A stretch of DNA of 64,000 nucleotides, from assembly GCF_018687715.1 (NCBI RefSeq), contig NC_056766.1, positions 41,518,933 through 41,582,932 of the forward strand, read 5' to 3'. Position numbers and translations under genes: made by a program. Positions 56,601 through 64,000 of this stretch are shown here, one piece after another. The stretch is from Carya illinoinensis. Its lineage: Eukaryota > Streptophyta > Magnoliopsida > Fagales > Juglandaceae. Positions within the stretch are counted from its first letter, which is position 1. Every line of letters starts with the position of its first letter. Under the pieces are notes generated by a model. The model saw only the letters and a list, made by a program, of their open reading frames with translations. It ran no database searches and was not told the origin of the DNA.

Positions 56601-57693
56601 CACACGCATGGAAATACTTGGTATTTCTATCCCCATGCTTGTACCAATTCCTTTTTGCTCGTTGCTTCCACCTGAGGTCTTCTTTTTCTAGCAGTACATT
56701 CATCTCTGAGGTTACCTTCCTGAGTTCCTCCACATTGCTGCTGCATTCTTCAGCTTGTAAGACTTTTAATTGTTTTGTTTTTTCTTCCATTTCTTTCCTC
56801 TCCCTCTGTCTCATGTGCTTGCTCCAGCTTTGCAAGACTCTTCTGCTCTGATTCAGTAGGTTTATAATGCTCTTAGTCTCCCCCTCCTTCCCCCTCCAAA
56901 TTTCACTCAGGAACCCCCCACAGTCCTCATCTAGAGCCCAGCTGGCCTCGTATTTAAACCCCGTTCTCTTCAGAGGCTCATTCCCATAGATCCGTGTGTT
57001 TAGATGTACTAAGATAGGCTTGTGGTCAGAGGTTCTTGCCACCATAATCTCCACCCACACCTCAGAGAATAGATCTCTCCATTGAGGATTTGCTATTGCT
57101 CTATCTAGCCTTTCCTTTGTGAAGGTATCATCAGTATGGGAATTGCTCCAAGTATACTTATCCCCCCTCCAGCCCAAATCATTGAGGTTGCCCTCCCTCA
57201 GAACTTCTCTAAACAATTCCATTTGACTCTCGGGTCTAGCCTTCCCACCCCATTTCTCATCATTTGTGAGAATCTCATTGAAATCTCCAACTATAAGCCA
57301 CCCCTCATTCCCTCTCAGTTTCATGGCTTTTAACATCAACCAAGCCTCTTTTCTTCTAACTGTTTCAGGTGGACCATAGAAGCAAGTTAAAAGCCATCTA
57401 GTCCCTCCATCACCCCCCACCCAAGCATTTATATGTCTTTGTGAAAAATTTATGATTTCTACATCAACATTTGAGTCCCATAGCAACATTAAACCTCCCC
57501 CTTTCCCAACAGCTTCCACAACAAAACAGCCTTCGCATGCCAACCTTCTCTTTATACTTTCACTTTTCTGTTTTCTGATCTTAGTTTCCATGATGAAAAC
57601 TAATTGGGGTTTATTTCTCTCTGCCATAGAGCAGAGGTCTTGAACTGTCCGAGGGTTTCCCAACCCTCGGCAGTTCCAACTTAACAGTTTCAT
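53602..57693 (-). pseudogene. LINE ORF2: endonuclease-RT-RNase H, two nonsense codons
   Basis: One continuous frame of about 1,363 codons from ATG at 57693-57691 to a TAA in the target duplication, interrupted only by TAA at 56484-56482 and TAG at 54375-54373 (where Trp precedes ECPAANDIW). The apurinic endonuclease is at the N terminus (SWNCRGLGNP, METK, GDFNEI, SDHKPI). RT lies about residues 450-720 with KAPGPDG, LDMSKAYDRVEW, GLRQGDPLSP and the catalytic FADD box near 55620. A zinc-type GCPVCG...H motif and an RNase H domain (VNWDAS, AECVAL, EGDAKVV) close the protein. The frame runs directly into the poly(A) tract, so no native stop codon or 3' UTR is visible. The ATG overlaps the ORF1 stop as ATGA. 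Confidence 0.92.
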
Positions 57694-58997
57694 GGTGATT
57701 GGTGGGGCTGTCCCACAGCCTCCACCATTTCCTTAGTAACTTCCCCTTTTATTGCACCTTTTCCTTTCTTGTGACTCCTATGCCCCATCTCACTTTCCAC
57801 CTCCCCCACCCCCCTCTTTTTTTGAATTTTCTCTGCCATACCAGCCCCTACTGGTTTAAGTTTTGCCCTTGCTCTCCTCTTCCATACTCCTTTCTTTTTA
57901 CCTAGACCCCCCTCACCCACGGTTGCTTCTTCCTCAATTAAATTTACTACATTTTCAGCTCCTTTTTCATACTGGACAGATACCTCCTGCAACAAGCTAA
58001 AACTCTCTTCAATTGTTCCTTCTATAGCAACTAGCCCCATCTCCCTATTTTTGCTCGTATCACTCAGGTCCCTTCCCACCTCCCTCACCATAGAGCTTTC
58101 TTTCACTCCTCCCTCACTACTCTGCATATTCCCACTCTCCCCTTTACCATCCTCTGATTCTCCCCTTCCCTTACTACCCTCTTCCTCAGTTTCACCTCCA
58201 CTTTCCTTCTCCTTCCTCCACCAACTCCCCTCCTCCTCTCTTCTGTGCATAGTACTGAAGCTTCTCAGTCTTTGTGCCTGCACAGCCCTTAACCATTGCC
58301 CATATTGGTTTTCTTGTCCTCCTGCCTCTCCTCCTCCTTTGCACCCTTCCTTCCCGTGTTCAATACATCCACAGGTGAAACAAATTCTAGGCATTTTCTC
58401 ATAGCTGAATGGAATCCAAATTTTCTGCCCTTTTACTATCAAAGTTCTGCCCCTAGCCATCGGTTGGGTGATATCCATGTGTATTTGGACACGCAGATAG
58501 CACCCCCATCCACTCCCATCCTCTTGCACATCCACCTTCTCCACCTTTCCCACTGAGCTCCCTATTTGTTCTCCTCGCTTTTCTGTCATACACGATAGGG
58601 GCATATTGTGGAATCTCACCCAGAAACTTTCTGAGTTGAAATCCACTTGTTTCAAAGGTGTATCTCCAACATACTCCTTCAGAACCAGGAGTTGGTTATC
58701 AAATAACCAGGGTCTACCCGCCCACACGCTCATCTTATCATCAACATTGTCAAAAACTAAGGTAAAGATATTCGGACTAACCTCTGTAAATTGTGCTCTC
58801 CTGCTAATCCTCCACACCTTTGCAAGAGTGGTTTCCAAAACTTCCTTGCTTATCAGTCTAGGCGAGCAAAACTTCCCTAGTAGAGTTCTTTGTTCCTTGA
58901 GTAGCAACTCCCTCGGCATTTCATCATCAATCTCGATGGCAGCTTTCTCCTCATCTAACAATCGCATCTCCTTCCATTTTTCTGCTAGGTCCTCCAT
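57690..58997 (-). CDS. LINE ORF1: nucleic-acid-binding protein (DUF4283, CCHC)
   Basis: 435 codons from ATG at 58997 (MEDLAEKWKEM), the usual start position for plant ORF1 proteins. The open frame continues upstream without ATG to a TAA at 59156-59154, so a longer non-AUG form is possible. The N-terminal half has a DUF4283-like domain (KVWRISRRAQFTEV, FDNQLLVLKEY, FWVRFHNMPLSCMT). A CCHC knuckle (CFTCGCIEHGKEGC) and an acidic, low-complexity C terminus with basic clusters follow. Such proteins package LINE RNA. The frame is intact and ends in an ATGA overlap with ORF2. Confidence 0.88.
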   Translation of the reverse strand: MEDLAEKWKEMRLLDEEKAAIEIDDEMPRELLLKEQRTLLGKFCSPRLISKEVLETTLAKVWRISRRAQFTEVSPNIFTLVFDNVDDKMSVWAGRPWLFDNQLLVLKEYVGDTPLKQVDFNSESFWVRFHNMPLSCMTEKRGEQIGSSVGKVEKVDVQEDGSGWGCYLRVQIHMDITQPMARGRTLIVKGQKIWIPFSYEKMPRICFTCGCIEHGKEGCKGGGEAGGQENQYGQWLRAVQAQRLRSFSTMHRREEEGSWWRKEKESGGETEEEGSKGRGESEDGKGESGNMQSSEGGVKESSMVREVGRDLSDTSKNREMGLVAIEGTIEESFSLLQEVSVQYEKGAENVVNLIEEEATVGEGGLGKKKGVWKRRARAKLKPVGAGMAEKIQKKRGVGEVESEMGHRSHKKGKGAIKGEVTKEMVEAVGQPHQSP

Positions 58998-59225
58998 CAC
59001 TTTCCACACGAGAACTGCTTCTTCCACTGCCGATACAAACTTCCTCCCTCTCCGCCGTGAACAGCCTAGTTCGTATTGTCCCCTAACTGCTGTACCCCTC
59101 CAGAGCCTACTCAGCAACGGCTTGGCCACCACCTCCTGATTCCCCTGCAGCCGTTATAACCGTCTCACGTGCCTCACTCACTCCCTCCACTTCTTTTCCT
59201 GAGAGAAAACAAAGGAGACTGTTTT
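58998..59225 (-). other. LINE 5' region
   Basis: GC-richer sequence between the 5' target duplication and the ORF1 ATG, including GGAGGGAGTGAGTGAGG. Plant L1 elements carry their internal promoter here; no specific site is recognisable. Confidence 0.5.
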
Positions 59226-59241
59226 TAAATATTTAAATTTT

Positions 59242-59974
59242 GACTAATCTATTACGATGATATTTTAGGATTTATTGATTTAATAGCTAAATGTGGCCGA
59301 CTGTATTTAACTTTTAACTAATCCATTGAAGATGTTCTTATGCTGAGGAGGCAGAGAAGACTTCTGTTTCTTCCATGCAATAGTGATATGAGAAAGCTAT
59401 AAATATGTGAAAGGGTTGTATTGTAAAAGTTTAAAATAAAATAAAATGCATGAACAATAGATTATGAGTTTCTTTTTACTTGCGTTCAAACAAAGCTGGA
59501 AGGTCTTCTATGTCTTAAAAATGTCTGTAGATTATGATGTCATATGTTTTTATTTATAGATTAAAAAAAAGAATCTATAATAAAAGTCCAGATTATATTT
59601 TAAATAAAAATAATTATAATTTTAACACCTTTTATAATTACGATATTTTCAGAAGATTATGATAATAAATATAGAATTTATATGAAAATAAAATAAATTT
59701 TTTAATAATAAACTCTATTTTTTCTCAAAATAACTTTACAATACTTACATATTTAACGATTGTATATAATATTATTCCATCATTTTATCTTTTATGTACT
59801 TCATTTGGGAGTATTGGAGGGAGAGGAGTAGAATAACTTTCACAGGTTTTAATAATTTTTTTACTCAATACTAAACATTTATACAAGGAAAGTAAAATCA
59901 ACGGTCGAAACATTTTGTGATTGTTTACTCAATACTTCATTTAGGACTTTCCTAGAGAATGTGGTCACATACGT
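59242..59974. other. AT-rich spacer
   Basis: No gene. The last part (TTTACTCAATACT twice, at about 59862 and 59925) is a small direct repeat. Confidence 0.4.
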
Positions 59975-59977
59975 TTA

Positions 59978-60177
59978 GGGGTTGTTTAAATAGTGAGATA
60001 AGATAAGATAGTTTTAGATGAAAATTGAAAGTTAAATAAAATATTATTAGAATATTATTTTTTAATATTATTATTATTTTCAGATTTGAAAAAAGTTGAA
60101 TTGTTTATTATATTTTATAAAAAATTATAATGATAAGATGAGATGAATTGAGAGCGTTCTTCGATCTAAATAGACCC
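59978..60177. mobile_element. 200-bp Tourist-like MITE, TGAGATGAG family
   Basis: Flanked by TTA on both sides (59975-59977, 60178-60180). Ends GGGGTTGTTTAAATAG and, read inward, GGGTCTATTTAGATCG are inverted repeats. Interior words GTGAGATAAGATAAGATAG, GAAAGTTAAATAAAATATTA and GATGAGATGAATTGAGA are typical of an abundant Fagales MITE (from memory). PIF/Harbinger-type by the 3-bp target site. Confidence 0.75.
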
Positions 60178-60289
60178 TTAATAATGTAAATTATTATCTA
60201 GATAGGAATATCCCTATTTTATTTTATTTTTTTTATTTGGTTAGGGTGTAGCTAAAAGCCTAAACCAGCTAGATATTTCTCTTCGCGTG

Positions 60290-60660
60290 TAAAGTTGAAA
60301 ATTGAGTCTTTTGTTAAGAAAATAGATCACATCCTAAATCATAATCTAATAAATTTAAACAGTACTTCAATTTATCCTTTTTTTTTTTGTTTATTTATAC
60401 TTGCTCACGGTGATCTCATTAAAAAGAATTCGGTAAAAGAAAATAATGAACAACTTCCTCAATTATTATACAAGGAATTTGTTAAAATAATAAGGAGTGC
60501 ATCTCCTTTTGCCTTTGGTGTGGAAAATTCTCCTGGCATTCTTTTTTTATTTTTTATTTTAAATCTATTTGATGTTGTAAACGACATTATAAATCTAATC
60601 AAGTGAAATATTAGTATTTATTCAATAATTTTTGTCTTTTCTAATCCTATTTATTACTAA
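60290..60660 (+). repeat. dispersed block G copy 4
   Basis: TTGAGTCTTTTGTTAAGAAA, CACATCCTAAATCATAATCT, AACTTCCTCAATTATTATAC and TTGCCTTTGGTGTGGAAAAT. A 103-codon frame (60295-60606) is open here but broken in the copies at 14.4, 51.3 and 61.9 kb, so I treat it as chance. Confidence 0.65.
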
Positions 60661-60784
60661 TTGGACAATATATCCAATTTATCGCTGCACTGGATTATTA
60701 TGTACAATATTCGTCGCCACAATACATCTCAAATAATAGAATTTTCATGCACATCAAAGTCGTGCCAACTGTCTCGATTGATTA

Positions 60785-60985
60785 GGATGGTTTAGATTTA
60801 GAAATGAGATAAGATGGTTTAAAAAAAAAGATAAAATTTAAATAAAAATTATTATAATATTATTTTTTAATATTATTATTATTTTAAAATTAAAAAAATT
60901 AAACTTTTATAATTTTTTGTATAAAAATTTTAAAAAATTATTATAATAAGGTGAGATAAAATACTTTATAAATCTAAACCGGGCC
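60785..60985. mobile_element. ~200-bp Tourist-like MITE
   Basis: GGATGGTTTAGATTTAG and, read inward from the right, GGCCCGGTTTAGATTT are inverted ends; TTA lies to the left and TAA to the right. The interior resembles 59978-60177. Confidence 0.65.
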
Positions 60986-61109
60986 TAACTTTCATCACTT
61001 TTAGGAAGCCAATCCCCTTGCTGTTGCTATCTTTACCCTTTTTATTGTATTATATTAGATTAATTTATAAATTTATTTTTATATATCTTTCTAACTAAAA
61101 TATTATTAC

Positions 61110-61640
61110 TTTTGGATGTTGGAATCTGTCGGTCGAGAACTCAAAGCAAGCGAAAGTGGGTGAAAAGATTTGCGGTCGATGCTGTTGATAAAAGGCAGCG
61201 TCATTTGAATTCCAGCGCATCCTCAACAGTCGGTAGCGATTAATTATCTTATTTTTTAAAATATATTATTAATATATATATTTTTATTTTATATATTAAT
61301 TTTTATAATATATCATATATCAGCTTATCTATTTTTTCTTTATATTATTTAAATATTATATTATTTAATATATTTTATTATTTTCAAATAAAGTAAAAAA
61401 TAAAAAATAGAAAAAGAAATGAATAAAAAGTATAAAGTAGAAAGAGAAATGAATTGAAAATTTATACAAGTGTGAACAGTATTTTATAATTGTGAAAGAA
61501 GTATATATTAAAGAAATAAATTAAAAATTTAATGGAGGCATTTTTTATCACATTCTTTTATATTTTAAAAAAATATCTATTTTACAATAGCATTGAGAGT
61601 GCTCTTAAATGACAAAAGGACTTTGGTTTGGTGGAATGTC
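61110..61640 (+). repeat. module B copy interrupted by reversed repeat X
   Basis: Module B (TTGGAATCTGTCGGTCGAGA, AAGATTTGCGGTCGATGCTG, CCTCAACAGTCGGTAG) is broken at about 61230 and resumes near 61608 (ATGACAAAAGGACTTTGGTT); compare the unbroken copy at 31210-31380. The insert, 61231-61606, is repeat X on the minus strand starting GAGCACTCTCAATGC. Confidence 0.65.
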
Positions 61641-61744
61641 GCTTGGAACGGGTGTAGGCCCCTCAGCGTTCACGGTTTTTATTTTGAAAAACACTTCTAT
61701 GCCCTCTCTTGCCCCCTCAAAGTGACCGCTGCGCCGGGCTACAC
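61641..61744. other. GC-richer fragment
   Basis: CGGGTGTAGGCCCCTCAGCG and GACCGCTGCGCCGGGC stand out in composition. No relatives in the window. Confidence 0.35.
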
Positions 61745-61865
61745 ATAATGTAATTTAATTTTTGTGTTAATTACTAAGTTTAGGATGCAGCCAATGACAA
61801 TATTACATGTGGGTAGCCCCACAGAAACGATAATCTTGTTTTTTTTTTCTTTAATCTCTAAAGCG
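61745..61865 (+). repeat. inverted-copy block S (partner 36860-36995)
   Basis: GTTAATTACTAAGTTTAGGA, TGCAGCCAATGACAATATTA and GTAGCCCCACAGAAACGATA are the reverse complement of 36860-36995. Confidence 0.7.
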
Positions 61866-61899
61866 GAAAGCTTTAAAAGTGATTTTATGTTGATAATGC

Positions 61900-62489
61900 G
61901 GAAATTATGCTGAGAGATAGAGTCCGGTGAAAGAAAATGACGAGCAACTTCCTCAATTATTATATAAAGAATTAGTTAAAATAGTAAGGCGTGCAGTACT
62001 TTTATCTTTGGTGTAGAAAATTCTTCGGTCATTTTTATTTTTATTTTTTTAAAATCTATTTTATGTAGAAAACGACATTATAAATCAAATCAAGAGAAAT
62101 ATTATTATTTATTCTGATTTTTGTCTCTTCTAATAGTATTTATTGCTAATTAAATTAATAATCACTTAAAAGAGTTGGATAATATTTCCGAACTGTCGTT
62201 GCACTAGATTATTATCTACAATATTCGTCCCAAAATACATTTCTAATAATATAATTTCCATCATTATTGATTAACTGTCTAAATTGATTAACTTTCATCA
62301 TTGTTGATGTATTTTTAAGAAGCCCGTCCCTTGGCCTCTCTGTTGCCACTTGTGCCTCTTCAAGTCTTCCCCTTATTAATTTTACGTCTTGTATTTTAAT
62401 TACATATATGTAATTTTGCATTTATATAATTTTTAAAATATGTGATTTTATATTTATATATAAATAAACTAACGCTAACGCTCTTACAA
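61900..62489 (+). repeat. block G copy 5 and trailer
   Basis: AACTTCCTCAATTATTATAT and TTGGTGTAGAAAATTCTTC are block G. 62210-62400 shares TTCATCATTGTTGATGTATT and CAAGTCTTCCCCTTATT with 18530-18580 and 18330. Confidence 0.6.
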
Positions 62490-62645
62490 AAAAAAATCCT
62501 ATGCGTTAGTAAAAAGGGCGGCCACAAACTCCCTCTACAAGACTACAACTTACTTTTTATTGAATAAAGAAAATTAAAAACTTCCTTTTTACCCATAGGG
62601 GGTGGCCATTTCTCGAGGTCGTAAGCCAATCCATCATTATCATCA
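62490..62645 (+). repeat. module A copy (long variant)
   Basis: CCTATGCGTTAGTAAAAAGG, GCGGCCACAAACTCCCTCTA, CTTCCTTTTTACCCATAGGG and TTTCTCGAGGTCGTAAGCCA, closest to 52140-52345. Confidence 0.65.
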
Positions 62646-62669
62646 TTATCTATCTATTGGAAGGCGTAA

Positions 62670-62885
62670 TAGGTATTTATAGGTTGATCGGATAATGATA
62701 TAAGGTAAGATAATTTTAGATAAAAATTAAAAATAAAATAAAATATAATTAAAATCTTATTTTAAAATATTATTATTATTTTAAAATTTAAAAAATTAAA
62801 TTTTTTATATTAAAATTTAAAAAAGTTGTAATAATGATACTATAAGATGGATTGAAGGTATTTTTCACTCCAAACCTCCTCTTAA
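62670..62885. mobile_element. degenerate TGAGATGAG-type MITE
   Basis: GATATAAGGTAAGATAATTT on the left, AATAAAATATAATTAAAAT inside and ACTATAAGATGGATTGAAGG on the right keep the family order; termini decayed. Confidence 0.45.
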
Positions 62886-63870
62886 TCTAAGAAAATATTA
62901 TTTTTAATTTTGATCATTTCTAATCATATATATATGTTCATGATTAAATCAATAATAACTTAAAATATACTACATTAACATATATAACATGACATAACAA
63001 AATTAAAAATTAAAATTAAAATTATTCCTTGATTAAAATTAAATTATTTTCTTATAATTTTTTGTTACTACTGCAAAATACCATGTAAAACAAACTTTTT
63101 ATCCGGACAAAAAGTTTTTAAAAAAATATTAGTTCACCTATAGATCTCATTATAGTAAAGTTTACAAACTATATATATATATTTTTTGGTATTAACTCAT
63201 TTTATTTTAATTTTATTTTAAATAAATTAAAAAATATTATATCAAATCATAACAATTTACGTATTAAAGATGAGAAACTTGCCTGCATAGAAAACTAATC
63301 CAAGTCAATGGTCAACATTATTACATTACTGAAAGAATTCGAATTTGTGGAAGAAAGATGTGAGAAAATACTTTGACAACTTCCTAATATATGTGTGTGT
63401 GTGTATATATATATATGCAAGTTTACATCTCCTTGTGCCTTTTTAGAATTGCAAAATAAGCATTCAATGAGATTATGGAATTGAAAAAGAAAATGGATGG
63501 TTGTCATGCATGTTTATTCTATTTCGCGTATTTTCTTATTTTACTTTCTTTCTTTTTCCTCTCACTTTCCTTTTTTGTAAAACAAAAATAAAAATGGTTA
63601 ATGCAGTCTTCCAATGATACAAAATTCTGATTTAAAAAAAACAAATAAAGAACATTGTATATATTGTAGCAAGTAAGAATCCTAAATCTACTTCATCAAA
63701 TCTTATTGGGGAAATTTAAAACAATCCTATGGTTTTTGTTATTGGATCTTAAAAATGGTTATTGCATCTTATAATTTCTATCTTTTTTCTTTTAGTGAGT
63801 TTAGAGCCTTCCAAATCCTTCATTTCAAAGTTTTGAAAACTATTTAGGCCCAGTTTGGATTAGATGTTTT
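62886..63870 (+). repeat. segmental block E copy 4 (unexpanded)
   Basis: 63105-63240 equals 8830-8976; 63238-63420 is one minisatellite unit with (TG)n(TA)n; 63420-63870 equals 10765-11225. This is the single-unit form of the block whose repeat is amplified nine-fold at 9 kb. The 70-codon minus-strand frame (63295-63507) exists in both copies but is repeat-derived. Confidence 0.75.
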
Positions 63871-64000
63871 CATTTCATCTGGAGTTGTACCGTATAGTAG
63901 TTTTGGCTATCCTAACACAATATTTTATCTTTTAAGTTTTGAAAACGTTCACTTAAATGCATAGTAAATAAATAGTATAAAACAATGAAAACTATTATGA
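63871..64000. other. spacer at window end
   Basis: TTTTGGCTATCCTAACACAA and A/T-rich DNA; nothing recognised. Confidence 0.35.

Larger units (their letters stand above)
53611..59225 (-). mobile_element. L1-type LINE, near full length, 5.6 kb
   Basis: On the minus strand: a short 5' region, ORF1, ORF2 and a poly(A) tail at 53611-53622. TAAATATTTAAATTTT is present at both ends (53595-53610 and 59226-59241), a 16-bp target duplication; its last Ts overlap the poly(A)/poly(T) ambiguity at the left. ORF1 with a CCHC knuckle and ORF2 with endonuclease, RT and a terminal RNase H identify a plant L1-clade LINE. Only two nonsense codons break ORF2, so the insertion is relatively young. Confidence 0.93.

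Noticed and set aside
57699..59139. Plus-strand frames opposite LINE ORF1
   Set aside because: Antisense shadows of a real minus-strand coding region.
60295..60606. 103-codon frame as a possible small gene
   Set aside because: The other block G copies do not preserve the frame.

Overview
This is nuclear DNA of a dicot plant, with no prokaryotic features. It is very AT-rich and carries long (TA)n, (GA)n and (CT)n microsatellites. Coding pieces have plant GT-AG introns, and the only host gene recognised is a TIR-type immune receptor (TIR-NBS-LRR) fragment, a class absent from grasses. Several short inverted-repeat elements with a TGAGATGAGAT core resemble MITEs abundant in Fagales trees, especially walnut and hickory. 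That placement rests on memory of those repeats and is inference.

Layout: (1) 1-2.2 kb, GC-richer retroposon-like debris and AT-rich spacer. (2) 2.2-3.3 kb, a TIR-domain first exon on the minus strand with its promoter and the start of its intron; the NB-ARC/LRR part is missing. (3) 3.3-37 kb, no complete gene: a mosaic of non-coding blocks of about 0.1-3 kb that recur many times, mostly in the same orientation, interrupted by a 9-copy minisatellite (8,977-10,765), a Mutator-like non-autonomous transposon (13,010-14,282), hAT-like and other MITEs, and one low-copy segment (23.1-25.0 kb). (4) 37.9-42.5 kb, a degenerate Ty1/copia retrotransposon with two 319-bp LTRs. (5) 43-45.1 kb, retroposon-like and CT-rich DNA. 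(6) 45.1-46.6 kb, a second TIR exon on the plus strand, frameshifted, with a short damaged second exon. (7) 46.6-53.6 kb, more of the repeat mosaic, plus a tRNA-derived SINE with a 13-bp target duplication (49,779-49,966). (8) 53.6-59.2 kb, an essentially full-length plant L1-type LINE on the minus strand with a 16-bp target duplication; ORF2 is broken by only two nonsense codons. (9) 59.2-64 kb, MITEs and further copies of the mosaic blocks seen at 8.8-15 kb.

The window is best read as the decayed flank of a TIR-NBS-LRR cluster that grew by repeated local duplication. About twenty copies of one ~100-bp module lie in one orientation, and longer collinear blocks occur three or four times. The paralogous blocks serve as empty sites that confirm several transposon insertions. 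No gene here is likely to encode a full-length host protein; the best candidate is a TIR-only protein of about 170 residues from copy 1. I found no convincing new multi-gene system. The most unusual signals are the one-orientation module expansion, the two-length minisatellite, the splice donor that doubles as a stop codon in both TIR copies, and a few inverted duplications. Block boundaries and similarity statements come from reading by eye and are approximate.
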